Below are positions 44,525-52,921 of a DNA stretch of 64,000 bases, piece after piece. A program made the position numbers and the translations under genes. The notes under the pieces are model-generated. The model was not told where the DNA came from. It searched no databases and saw only the letters and a list, made by a program, of their open reading frames with translations. Each line of letters begins with the position of its first letter. The first letter of the stretch is position 1. The DNA is taken from assembly GCA_938045475.1 (NCBI GenBank), contig CALIML010000001.1, positions 1-64,000 on the forward strand, written 5' to 3'. Source of the DNA: an uncultured Sulfolobales archaeon (lineage in GTDB: Archaea; Thermoproteota; Thermoprotei_A; Sulfolobales; Desulfurococcaceae).

Positions 44525-46141
44525 CTAGCCACCCCCAGTATATCCTCTCAATACTTCTGCAAAAGATCCATAGTACATTTCAACTCCTTTAGGCATTAGC
44601 GAGTTTTCAACCACTGCCTCAATAAACTTTAATAGTGCAGGTGAGAATATGCCAAGCAATAAAACCGCTATCGCTAATGCTGAAATTATGGGCATCAACA
44701 CTCCTTCACTCTCCTTCACATAGCTCCTCAGTAGTGGTGGAAATATGAGAGCGTAAAATATCTTAAGGTAGCCTAAGCTACTTATAGCTGAAACAACTAT
44801 TAGCGCTACAGCCAATATGAGTTGACCGCTTGAAATAAATGCTTGATACATCAGTAACTTACTGTAGAAGCCCCCGAACGGAATTAAGCCTATTAATTGA
44901 AAGACCGCCATAGTGATCCCTATAGACGCTATTGGATAGAGTCTGCTTAAGCCGCTCAACTTATCTAAGTCTCTTTCTCCAGCTGATGCAGAAACAAGGC
45001 CTATTGAGGATATCATTAGAACTTTGCCTAAACCAAAGTTAACTATGTGGTATATGAGTGCTGTAAGAGCAGTCTTTAAAACATCGCTTGGAACATAGCT
45101 CATTCCCAGTGATAGAACCATGTATAGGAGGCCTATGTGACTTATAGTGCTATAGCCAAGCAATCTATAGGCGTTTTTCTGCATAATCATCATCAGTGAT
45201 CCAACTAAGCCTGATGCTACTCCAAGCACTAATAGCATTAAGAGTATTGAGTCTCTATAACCATTTAATGCTAGTACGCTCCCCGCTCCAAACAACGTGT
45301 ACATGAACCTAGCTACTACGTAGACACCAGTTACCTCTACTGCGCCCGAAAATGCTGCAATTACTGGAACTGGGGCAGCGGAATATACGTCAGGCACCCA
45401 GAAGTGGTTCGGGAATAAAGCTGACTTAAAAGTAAATACCCATAGTGTAAAGGCTATAGCGGCTAGAGATGCCGAAGCTATATCTCCAAATAACCATCCA
45501 CTAAACCCGTTGCTGGAGGCTAGAGTTGACTTGCCCAGCAAGTCAGCCATGTTGAGCGTCCCATATGCGCTGTACAAAATTACTGTAGCTATGAAGTAGA
45601 GCGTAGTTATTACAGCTCCAATAAATGCATACTTAAATGCTGCCTCTAGGGCAGCGGGCCTCCTAGTGAAGAATGCTGCAAGTCCATAGGCTGATATCGA
45701 TAGCACTTCAAGCATTACAAATAAGTTGAATACATCGCCTGTATATATGCAGCCAATAACACCGGTCTCCAGCCCCAGCAATAGAGTGTAGTACCAAATT
45801 ACATCATCTATAAACTTTGAGTACCATGTGCTAAATAGGAATGCTATAAACATCACTAGTGATGCGTAGAGGCCTAGGAAGCCGTTGAGCGCATCTACTT
45901 CATAGACTATTCCTACTGGAGGAGGCCATCCCCCGAACCTATATATTATAGGCTTATAGCCTCCTTCAACTAAGCTCACGAAAGTCCATGAAGCCATGGC
46001 TAAAGCTATGGCTGATACAGCCAGTGCGTAAGCATTGTAGAACTTCTTGCTCCTTATAAATAGGCTTAGCAATGGAACGCTGAACGATGCAGTTGCAAGC
46101 AAAGGAGTTATTGCTCCAACAATGCTTGAAGCATGGTTCAT
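44525..46141 (-). CDS. mbhH: Antiporter subunit MrpD/MbhH-like, first copy
   Basis: The 538-residue protein has about 14 hydrophobic segments of the MrpD/NuoN type. The conserved glutamate (TGDVFNLFVMLEVLSISAYG) and lysine (FKSALFPNHFW) residues used in ion translocation are present. The usual D-A-H-x-x-A-P segment reads PDVYSAAPVPV, so its His is missing. A close paralogue is at 51309. A 59-nt stretch is identical between the two. Confidence 0.93.
   Translation of the reverse strand: MNHASSIVGAITPLLATASFSVPLLSLFIRSKKFYNAYALAVSAIALAMASWTFVSLVEGGYKPIIYRFGGWPPPVGIVYEVDALNGFLGLYASLVMFIAFLFSTWYSKFIDDVIWYYTLLLGLETGVIGCIYTGDVFNLFVMLEVLSISAYGLAAFFTRRPAALEAAFKYAFIGAVITTLYFIATVILYSAYGTLNMADLLGKSTLASSNGFSGWLFGDIASASLAAIAFTLWVFTFKSALFPNHFWVPDVYSAAPVPVIAAFSGAVEVTGVYVVARFMYTLFGAGSVLALNGYRDSILLMLLVLGVASGLVGSLMMIMQKNAYRLLGYSTISHIGLLYMVLSLGMSYVPSDVLKTALTALIYHIVNFGLGKVLMISSIGLVSASAGERDLDKLSGLSRLYPIASIGITMAVFQLIGLIPFGGFYSKLLMYQAFISSGQLILAVALIVVSAISSLGYLKIFYALIFPPLLRSYVKESEGVLMPIISALAIAVLLLGIFSPALLKFIEAVVENSLMPKGVEMYYGSFAEVLRGYTGGG
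45684..45742. repeat. 59-nt exact repeat in first MrpD-like gene
   Basis: Identical to 52408-52466 in the second MrpD-like gene. It covers the codons for the conserved TGDVFNLFVMLEVLSISAYG segment. A second shorter match of about 26 nt occurs at the FKSALFPNHFW region. Confidence 0.88.
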
Positions 46142-46150
46142 GCAGATCCC

Positions 46151-46657
46151 TCAATCAAAGATCTTTCTTGCGTATTTTTCAAAGGTCTCAGATATATGCT
46201 TCTTAGCGCCGGCAGGAGTTAAGTCTCTGATATAAATCCAGTGGACGTAGTAAGTCCTTCTACTTGGATCTAAGTCCACTACTACTGTACCAGGAGTATT
46301 AGTTATTGAATTCGCCACTGTCGTCATAGCGTAATCAGTTTCAACGCTGTACGGCACGCGGACTATCCCAGGGTTAATGGGCATCTTTGGATGAAGTATT
46401 CTATGCATGACGTCTAAGTGAGCCTTTACTTCAGCTATAAAGAAGTAGTAGATGCTGTATGCTATCAGCCACGCAAGCCTCCAAACTTGGAGTAGTTTGC
46501 TAGGTTTACTTACAACGATGTTTGCTACAAGTAATCCAACCACTAATGCTACAATAACACCGCTCACTAAATCGTATGCGGAAACCGATCCGCTAAACGT
46601 TATGTAAATTATGAAGCTCAACACCATCGGTCCAAACGCCTTAGCAAGCCTCTTCAT
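46151..46657 (-). CDS. mbhA: Antiporter subunit MrpE/MbhA-like
   Basis: The 168-residue protein has an N-terminal pair of membrane segments and a soluble domain with SITNTPGTVVVDLD, the MrpE signature. It belongs to the Mrp-type sodium/proton antiporter module of the hydrogenase. Confidence 0.88.
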   Translation of the reverse strand: MKRLAKAFGPMVLSFIIYITFSGSVSAYDLVSGVIVALVVGLLVANIVVSKPSKLLQVWRLAWLIAYSIYYFFIAEVKAHLDVMHRILHPKMPINPGIVRVPYSVETDYAMTTVANSITNTPGTVVVDLDPSRRTYYVHWIYIRDLTPAGAKKHISETFEKYARKIFD

Positions 46658-46662
46658 TTAGA

Positions 46663-47067
46663 TCACCCCCTTAATTTAGCTATCCGTCTCACATCAGTTG
46701 TTCCGTAGAATCTATACATTTGTAGGGTTAGGAAGACGAGGAAAAGTGTCACAGCCAGCCCTATGACTATGGCTGTCAGCACTAGCGCCTGCGGCAATGG
46801 ATCTACGGCTACTTTAGCAAACGTCTCTATGTCTTCCAACGTAGGACTAGGGTTCAGTAGTACTGGTGGAGCTATTTCCCCCGGGTTTCGCCACCTCACG
46901 TAGCCTATTATAATTGCTGTAATGTTGGCTGAATCACTGAATATGGTTAATGAAATGATCTTCTTAATTAAGCTCGGCCTATATAGAACTCCGTAAAGCG
47001 ATATACCTAGGTTCACTATTATTGAAAGCATGCATGTTGTGAATAGGAATGTAAATGCGTCAATCAA
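46663..47067 (-). CDS. mbhG: Antiporter subunit MrpC/MbhG-like (NuoK homologue)
   Basis: The 134-residue protein has three hydrophobic segments and the DPLPQALVLTAIVIG motif that is diagnostic of MrpC. The gene start overlaps the previous gene's stop by 4 nt. Confidence 0.92.
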   Translation of the reverse strand: MIDAFTFLFTTCMLSIIVNLGISLYGVLYRPSLIKKIISLTIFSDSANITAIIIGYVRWRNPGEIAPPVLLNPSPTLEDIETFAKVAVDPLPQALVLTAIVIGLAVTLFLVFLTLQMYRFYGTTDVRRIAKLRG

Positions 47068-47879
47068 TGTTCTCCAACCTCCTCCCTCAACTGTTTTAAT
47101 ACCTCTCCTTCAGGTATTCCCAAAAGCAGAAATATCACTGTAAATCCAGCTGCAACTGCAAACATTTCAAAGAAGTTGAAGAACCATAGAGTGCCGCTTA
47201 TCAAGCTATCGCCTATGTGGACGGGCAGTCCTACCGGCGCATCGGGCTTAGGCTGGTTTTGAAATACGTATGCCGGGCTACCAGCCGCTAGGCCTATTAT
47301 GAGCGCTGAGAAAGCGGTCACCCCAATTCCCAGTAACCCTATGCTCCTTAATGCAAGCAACACGTTTTTCCTCAACCCCAGGTTCTCGAGGAAGTACTTG
47401 GAGAACACTATGAGTATGAGTAGTGGAGCAACAGCTGCTGTTGCTCCGCCTTGGAATCCTCCTCCTGGAGTTAAGTGTCCGTGGAGAGCTATTGAGGCAG
47501 CTACAGTTATTATGATTCCGGCAGTTAACTTAGTCACAGTCTTCACTATTGGTGAAAGGCCGAGGGATATTACTTCAGCTCTCTTCCCCGACTCTATGCC
47601 TCTGTAAAGTGAGAGAGCACCTATTATTGCTAAGTAAAACACTAGTGTTTCAAACAGCGTATCTAGGCCGCGAAAGTCCCAGACTATTGACGTCACTGCT
47701 TCAGGAGACTTTACAGTAAAAGTAGTGTTAAATGGATTGTAAGCGTAGACTAGGAATTGCCTAGCTAACTCCCTCACTCTTGATGGAGGCACCTCGTAGC
47801 CAAAGCCTCCGCTAGCTATTACTAGAGCGAAGAGCGTTATAAACAACACTATTACTAGTAACCCAAGCAACCTCCTCAA
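47064..47879 (-). CDS. Fused MbhE-MrpB/MbhF-type subunit
   Basis: The 271-residue membrane protein combines an N-terminal MbhE-like part (SIVWDFRGLDTLFETLVFYL) with a C-terminal MrpB-like part (HGHLTPGGGFQGG). In Pyrococcus these are separate genes mbhE and mbhF. It is part of the ion-translocating antiporter module. Confidence 0.82.
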   Translation of the reverse strand: MRRLLGLLVIVLFITLFALVIASGGFGYEVPPSRVRELARQFLVYAYNPFNTTFTVKSPEAVTSIVWDFRGLDTLFETLVFYLAIIGALSLYRGIESGKRAEVISLGLSPIVKTVTKLTAGIIITVAASIALHGHLTPGGGFQGGATAAVAPLLILIVFSKYFLENLGLRKNVLLALRSIGLLGIGVTAFSALIIGLAAGSPAYVFQNQPKPDAPVGLPVHIGDSLISGTLWFFNFFEMFAVAAGFTVIFLLLGIPEGEVLKQLREEVGEH

Positions 47880-48155
47880 CTAACTCTCCTCCTTCTCAGT
47901 CTTCTTTATCAACATTAGTACTATGGCTGGATATAAGCCTACTGAAACAGGTACGTAGACTAAGACTATGTCGGGAGCCATTAGTAAGTAGTAAATGAGT
48001 GCATAGAGAGTGCTCTGTATAGCTGAGTATAGCACTGCCTTAACTAAGTTCCTCTCAGTGATGGCTAGGTAAGTAGCTATAGTTGAGGAAAGCGCGAATA
48101 ACGCCATTACGCCAAGCACTATTAATGACGCTTCAACCACTCTTGCCCACCTCAT
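47880..48155 (-). CDS. mbhD: MbhD-like subunit (DUF4040 type)
   Basis: The 91-residue membrane protein has three hydrophobic segments and APDIVLVYVPVSVGLYPAI, similar to the C-terminal part of MrpA, as in MbhD. It overlaps the MrpG-like gene by 23 nt. Confidence 0.75.
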   Translation of the reverse strand: MRWARVVEASLIVLGVMALFALSSTIATYLAITERNLVKAVLYSAIQSTLYALIYYLLMAPDIVLVYVPVSVGLYPAIVLMLIKKTEKEES

Positions 48156-48540
48156 CTTCCTCTAGATAATTCACAACCTTTGGTTCAACTACAGCTGCGC
48201 GAGACCTATGCGCTGCTCTAGCTAGTGCATGTGAACCTGCCGGAGCCAGCATTAAGACCATGATCGCCGTTACTAGAGCTCCCCCAGCTATAAACCACCT
48301 ATAGGCTCCTAAGTAAGTGCTTCCAGCAGCGAGTAGTGCAGCGCCTATTAGTGGAACGAATGCTCCTCCAATAGTTCCCACAGTAGCTGCGTGGAGCCTT
48401 AAGTAGAAGTTCGGGAACCTCAGCAAGCCTATTGATGCAACTAAATCACAGAGCACTCCTATAGCTATAAGAGCTTGACCTAAGTACACAGCAATTACCT
48501 CAAGCATATCCTCATCACTCCCCCATCTCTTTTGCTTCAA
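48133..48540 (-). CDS. mbhC: Antiporter subunit MrpG/MbhC-like
   Basis: The 135-residue protein carries ASIGLLRFPNFYLRLHAATV, the MrpG signature of a three-segment membrane protein. It overlaps the MrpF-like gene by 26 nt at its 5' end. Confidence 0.9.
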   Translation of the reverse strand: MKQKRWGSDEDMLEVIAVYLGQALIAIGVLCDLVASIGLLRFPNFYLRLHAATVGTIGGAFVPLIGAALLAAGSTYLGAYRWFIAGGALVTAIMVLMLAPAGSHALARAAHRSRAAVVEPKVVNYLEEDEVGKSG

Positions 48541-48793
48541 GATATTTAGCTACATAGATGTCCAGGGAGTAAATCCATAGAGCTAAAACAATGGCTGTAG
48601 CTATGAGTATTGGCGATTCAAAGAATATTGCTAAGATCACTAGGAATGCCGCTAGATCAAAAGTCATGGCGTCTATGGCTAACACTGTGTCAGGCACTGT
48701 AGGCCCCCTCAGCGCTCTAACCATGTAGAGAATGAACGAGGTTATATATATGGGCAGCACTGCAATTATGAACATCGATATTAGCTCCTTCAC
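48515..48793 (-). CDS. mbhB: Antiporter subunit MrpF/MbhB-like
   Basis: The 92-residue protein has RALRGPTVPDTVLAIDAMTF, the MrpF motif, and three hydrophobic segments. It overlaps the preceding ferredoxin-type gene by 4 nt. Confidence 0.9.
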   Translation of the reverse strand: MKELISMFIIAVLPIYITSFILYMVRALRGPTVPDTVLAIDAMTFDLAAFLVILAIFFESPILIATAIVLALWIYSLDIYVAKYLEAKEMGE

Positions 48794-49185
48794 TGCGCAC
48801 CGCCTCCAACACTTTGCAGGCTGTAGTCTCTTGAATATAACCTTGCCGGCCCCGTTATTTTGTAATCATTGGTAGTTATATAAGCATCGAATGGACAGAC
48901 CGTTACACACCTATAGCAGTAAACGCATTTACCGTAGCTTATAACTGGGTATATCCTCCTAGGGTTCTTAGGTACAGAGACTTCCTCTGGAAGCTTCTCC
49001 ATAGTGATGGCGTCAGCCGGGCATTCTATAGCGCATAGGCTGCAGCCAGTGCACTTATTTAAGTCAGCAAAATGCCTGCCCCGGAATCTATTTTCGATAG
49101 GCGTCTCTTCATACGGGTATTGTATTGTAACAGGCCTTCCAATAAACCACTTAAGGACTTCCTTGAGTAGAGACGGCTTACCCAT
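48790..49185 (-). CDS. mbhN: Hydrogenase ferredoxin-type subunit, NuoI/MbhN-like
   Basis: The 131-residue protein has two [4Fe-4S] motifs, CTGCSLCAIECP and CVYCYRCVTVCP, which pass electrons from reduced ferredoxin toward the small subunit. In classical MBH this gene ends the operon; here it lies between the large subunit and the antiporter genes. Confidence 0.94.
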   Translation of the reverse strand: MGKPSLLKEVLKWFIGRPVTIQYPYEETPIENRFRGRHFADLNKCTGCSLCAIECPADAITMEKLPEEVSVPKNPRRIYPVISYGKCVYCYRCVTVCPFDAYITTNDYKITGPARLYSRDYSLQSVGGGAQ

Positions 49186-49187
49186 AT

Positions 49188-50378
49188 CTACTTCAACCCT
49201 CTGTTCAAGTCCTTAAACCTTACGTACTTCTTCTCGCCGCGCCTTAAGTCAGTGACTATGGCTCTCTCCATGCATGATATACATGGATCATAGCTAGTCA
49301 GTATAACGGGGACATCAGCTATAGTGTAGCCTATGTACGAAAAGCCTGAGTTAATAATGTTGTTAAATGATGGAGTCCTTATCTTAACTCTCCAAGGGTT
49401 TTGCCTTCCATCACTCATTACGTAGTAAGTAAGCTCCCCTCTAGGTGCTTCAACTCTAGTAAATGCTTCTCCAACGGGGAACTTCCTGGGAAGCTTAGTT
49501 TCATCAGGTACTGCTGGACCATCACTAGGAAGGTTTTCCAGTACGTACTTACACATATTTATTGACTCTATAGTTTCATGCCATCTAACCATCATTCTAC
49601 TCCAAGAATCCATATCGCTTCTAACAATAATGTTAAACGGCACTTCGCCGTATGCATCATAGCCCTCCCTTCTAGCATCAATGTTTACTCCGGAGCCCCT
49701 GGCCGTAGGACCCACTAATCCATGTAGAGTGACGTCTTTAGGCTTTACAACCCCCACCCCCCTCAGCCTCTTCCCTATAGTCTCATCTTCTTCAAATACT
49801 CTGATGTACTTCCGTACTTCAGGTTCTAGCTTAATTAATACATCCTTGATTCTCTCTCTATCCACTTCACTTAGATCTCTTCTCACTCCTCCAACCATTA
49901 GGTAATCTCCTAAGACTCTGTTTCCAGTGAGTATTTCCTTAGCCTTCATTACTTTTTCACGATCTCTCATAATGTACATGAATAAAGTGTCGTAGCCCAG
50001 TACTTCAGCCATTATGGCGTTTATAATCATGTGACTATGGATCCTCTCAAGCTCCATAGCTAGCACTCTTAGGTACTTCGCCCTCCCCGGAGGCTCTATG
50101 CCCATAACTTGCTCTACAGCCCTCACATATGCATTGGAGTGAACTATGTTGCATATGCCGCATACTCTTGATACAATGAATATGTTTCTATAAAACGAGT
50201 TCTTCTCAACGAGTTTTTCTATCCCCCTATGGTTATACCCAGTGTTTACTTCTACTTTAACTACTTCCTCGCCTTCAGCATATACCTTCAACATCACTGG
50301 CTCGTGCAGTGCAGGGTGTTGAGGACCTATGGGTACTTCAAGTGATACAGGTATTTCAATGACTTTATCTACAGCCAA
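49188..50378 (-). CDS. mbhL: Group 4 [NiFe] hydrogenase large subunit, MbhL-like
   Basis: The 396-residue subunit is related to NuoD but keeps both nickel-binding cysteine pairs: RVCGICNIVHS (about residue 70) and DPCISCMER (about residue 370). Complex I and the MBS sulfane reductase lack some of these, so the protein should hold a [NiFe] centre and produce or oxidise H2. About 24 residues follow the second pair and may be removed by a maturation protease. Adjacent genes supply the small subunit and the Hyp factors. Confidence 0.93.
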   Translation of the reverse strand: MAVDKVIEIPVSLEVPIGPQHPALHEPVMLKVYAEGEEVVKVEVNTGYNHRGIEKLVEKNSFYRNIFIVSRVCGICNIVHSNAYVRAVEQVMGIEPPGRAKYLRVLAMELERIHSHMIINAIMAEVLGYDTLFMYIMRDREKVMKAKEILTGNRVLGDYLMVGGVRRDLSEVDRERIKDVLIKLEPEVRKYIRVFEEDETIGKRLRGVGVVKPKDVTLHGLVGPTARGSGVNIDARREGYDAYGEVPFNIIVRSDMDSWSRMMVRWHETIESINMCKYVLENLPSDGPAVPDETKLPRKFPVGEAFTRVEAPRGELTYYVMSDGRQNPWRVKIRTPSFNNIINSGFSYIGYTIADVPVILTSYDPCISCMERAIVTDLRRGEKKYVRFKDLNRGLK

Positions 50379-50380
50379 CT

Positions 50381-50824
50381 CTATACACCACTATCCTTTC
50401 TAAGCGGAAACACTTCTTTCGACGCCACATCAGTTGGCACAAAGAACTCTCTCCTTATGAATAAATTCCCCTCAAACACTACTCCAAGAAGATCGTACGT
50501 TTCACACTCGCCTGAGAGAGCTCCTGGAAATAGATCTAGTATGGAGTCTACTTTAGGATCTTCTCTGGGAAGCCACGTCCTCAATACATATACGTTGTCG
50601 TCGGGGTGGGTCACTAAGTAGTAATCTAGCCTCACCTGCTTTTTATCGGGAAAATCCGTTCCAACAATTGTAGATACATAGATCCCCGTATCGCCACACC
50701 CCTCCTTAATTGCCTTTAAGACTTCCTTCACTCTATCCCTAGGTATTTCTATCACCAACCTATTTGGCTTCATAGAGTATGTAGTTAAAGCATATTTCTT
50801 TACTAATTCACTTAGAGCCTCCAC
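50381..50824 (-). CDS. mbhK: Hydrogenase subunit NuoC/MbhK-like
   Basis: The 147-residue protein shows the NuoC signature region ECETYDLLGVVFEGN and RREFF. It is a structural subunit of the hydrophilic arm between the small and large subunits. Confidence 0.87.
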   Translation of the reverse strand: MEALSELVKKYALTTYSMKPNRLVIEIPRDRVKEVLKAIKEGCGDTGIYVSTIVGTDFPDKKQVRLDYYLVTHPDDNVYVLRTWLPREDPKVDSILDLFPGALSGECETYDLLGVVFEGNLFIRREFFVPTDVASKEVFPLRKDSGV

Positions 50825-51256
50825 TTACACCACCGCGCTCCTCAGCTTTTGGACGAGCTGTACAACTCCATCTAGAATAGCTTCGGGTCGAGGGGGGCAT
50901 CCTGGGACGTATATATCTACTGGAACTACTCTATCAGCTCCAGCGACTACGCTATAGGACTTAGAGAATACTCCTCCATCTATAGCGCAAGCGCCTACGG
51001 CTATCACATACTTAGGCCTAGGCATTTGCTCATAGAGCCTCTTGAGTCTTTCAGCAGCTTTCTTAGTTACAGCACCAGTCACTATTAGTATGTCAGCGTG
51101 CCTTATTGAGGGAGACAACTTTACTCCAAATCTCTCAGGGTCGTAGAGCGGGGTGAGTGCAGCTAAGACCTCTATATCGCATCCATTGCATGCACCTGTA
51201 TTGAAGTGGGCTATCCAGGGTGAATAACTAATTACTTTAGCCCTGCTCATAAGCAC
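50825..51256 (-). CDS. mbhJ: Hydrogenase small subunit, NuoB/MbhJ-like
   Basis: The 143-residue protein has the four ligands of the proximal [4Fe-4S] cluster in CNGCD, GACAIDG and PGCPPRPE. It passes electrons to the nickel-iron centre of the large subunit. It directly precedes the NuoC-like gene by a single junction. Confidence 0.94.
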   Translation of the reverse strand: MLMSRAKVISYSPWIAHFNTGACNGCDIEVLAALTPLYDPERFGVKLSPSIRHADILIVTGAVTKKAAERLKRLYEQMPRPKYVIAVGACAIDGGVFSKSYSVVAGADRVVPVDIYVPGCPPRPEAILDGVVQLVQKLRSAVV

Positions 51257-51308
51257 ATCCCTACTACTTAAACTAGCGGGGACTCATTTAAATACAGTAG
51301 CGTGGTTT

Positions 51309-52862
51309 TCAAGGAGTAGCTATGTTAAGGAAGCTTCCAGCTTCTGCAGGAAGTATTTTACCAATCTCTGGATACCACACTCCGAGAATAAAGCAAAGTA
51401 CTGACATAGCTAAGACCAGTGCTTGGACTGGTAGCCCAACATTTGACGCGGCGCTCTTCGTCGGTGCTTTAAGCATCAATGTGTAAAAGAGCTTTATGTA
51501 TCCAAGTAAACTTATGGCTGATGCAACTACTATAAAGAGGGCAAGGGGAATTATTCCAACAGTAATGTATGCTGAGAATAAGTATATCTTGCTGAAGAAT
51601 CCTCCCAAGGGAGCTATGCCAGCTAAGTGGAGAACACCTATTAAAATAGCTACAGAAGTCAGTGGAAAGCGCCTACCTAAGCCAGCCAGATCCTCTATAT
51701 TCCTCGATCCAGCGGCCGCTATTAAAATTCCTGTTGCAAGAAATAAGAGTGCTTTTCCAATACCGTGGTTGAATATGTGATATACTGAGCCTTCAATACC
51801 TATGACTGTAGCCTCACTACTCCCACTTAAGCCTGAAGCAATGCCTAAGTATATGAGGCCTATATGGGATATAGTGCTGTACGCTAGGAACTTCTTTACA
51901 TCGCTTTGAACCAGCATAAGTAGTGCACCAATGACTGCCGATAGGGACGCCATTACTGCAATTGATGCAAGAACAGCTGTCCTAAACCAATAGATGTCAA
52001 CAATGCTCCCCTGCCCAAATATCGAGTACATGAATCTTAGAGTAGCATAAGCACCTACATTGACTACTAAGCCTGATAAAGCTGCTGAAACAGGTGTGGG
52101 GGCCTCTGGATGAGCATCAGGTAGCCAGAAGTGGTTTGGGAATAAAGCTGACTTAAAAGTAAAAGCCCATATAGCTAGCGATATTGCTGCAGCTGATGCA
52201 AGGTGTGTTTCTCCATAGGATCCATCTAGTAAGATCCCTCCCCCACCCCTAGCCTTGATAGATAGATCAACCATGTTCAGCGTTCCATAACAACTGTATA
52301 TCACTACAGTTGATATGAAGTACAGAGTGGTTGCAACAGCCCCTATGAATGCATACTTCATTGCAGCTTCAACAGCATCTGGCCTAGATCTATAGTAGGC
52401 CACGAGCCCATAGGCTGATATCGATAGCACTTCAAGCATTACAAATAAGTTGAATACATCGCCTGTTAACAAACAGCCGAGAAGTCCTGCCTCCATTCCC
52501 ATCAATAGAGTGTAATACCAGACAACGTCATCTATGTACTTGCTGTACCAAACGCTATAGAGGGCTATAAACCACATAACTATTGATGTAAATAGCGCAA
52601 GCGATCCATTGGCTACGTCAACTCTATAGGTTATTCCATGTGGTGGAGGCCAGCCGCCGAAAGTATATGTAAGTACACCACAGCTACTTACTTTAATGAA
52701 TCCCCAGGCTGTCGCCGCTAAAGCTAGCGTTGCGAATGCCATTGAATAGGAGTGGTAGAAAACCCTACTCTTAATGCGTAAGCCAAATAGTGGAAGTATG
52801 AAAGCAGCAGATGCAAGCATAGGTGTTAGTGCTCCAAGCAGCGATGCTGAGCAGGGGCTCAT
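51309..52862 (-). CDS. Antiporter subunit MrpD-like, second copy (MbhH')
   Basis: The first gene of the operon encodes a 517-residue MrpD/NuoN-type membrane protein. It is a paralogue of the subunit at 44525 and keeps the full PDAHPEAPTPVSA segment, TGDVFNLFVMLE glutamate and FKSALFPNHFW lysine. Two MrpD-like subunits (H and H') are characteristic of MBS rather than MBH. The ATG is 52862 and a TATA-like CTATATTTAAGG lies about 40 nt upstream. Confidence 0.93.
   Translation of the reverse strand: MSPCSASLLGALTPMLASAAFILPLFGLRIKSRVFYHSYSMAFATLALAATAWGFIKVSSCGVLTYTFGGWPPPHGITYRVDVANGSLALFTSIVMWFIALYSVWYSKYIDDVVWYYTLLMGMEAGLLGCLLTGDVFNLFVMLEVLSISAYGLVAYYRSRPDAVEAAMKYAFIGAVATTLYFISTVVIYSCYGTLNMVDLSIKARGGGGILLDGSYGETHLASAAAISLAIWAFTFKSALFPNHFWLPDAHPEAPTPVSAALSGLVVNVGAYATLRFMYSIFGQGSIVDIYWFRTAVLASIAVMASLSAVIGALLMLVQSDVKKFLAYSTISHIGLIYLGIASGLSGSSEATVIGIEGSVYHIFNHGIGKALLFLATGILIAAAGSRNIEDLAGLGRRFPLTSVAILIGVLHLAGIAPLGGFFSKIYLFSAYITVGIIPLALFIVVASAISLLGYIKLFYTLMLKAPTKSAASNVGLPVQALVLAMSVLCFILGVWYPEIGKILPAEAGSFLNIATP
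52408..52466. repeat. 59-nt exact repeat in second MrpD-like gene
   Basis: Partner of 45684-45742. The two copies lie 6.7 kb apart in the same orientation within one operon. Confidence 0.88.
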
Positions 52863-52893
52863 AAGCTCAACCTTCTTTTAACCTATCTCATTT

Positions 52894-52910
52894 GCCTTAA
52901 ATATAGTAAG
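52894..52910 (-). promoter_or_regulatory. Candidate promoter of the hydrogenase operon
   Basis: On the minus strand ACTATATTTAAGG lies between hypF and the first antiporter gene, about 40 nt before its ATG. The hydrogenase operon may therefore be transcribed separately from the hyp genes. Confidence 0.5.
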
Positions 52911-52921
52911 CAGTTGCATAG

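Noticed and set aside
43128-52862. MBS sulfane reductase
   Set aside because: The dual MrpD trait fits, but the large subunit keeps all four nickel cysteines and hypE-hypC-hypF are next door, so hydrogenase is the better reading.
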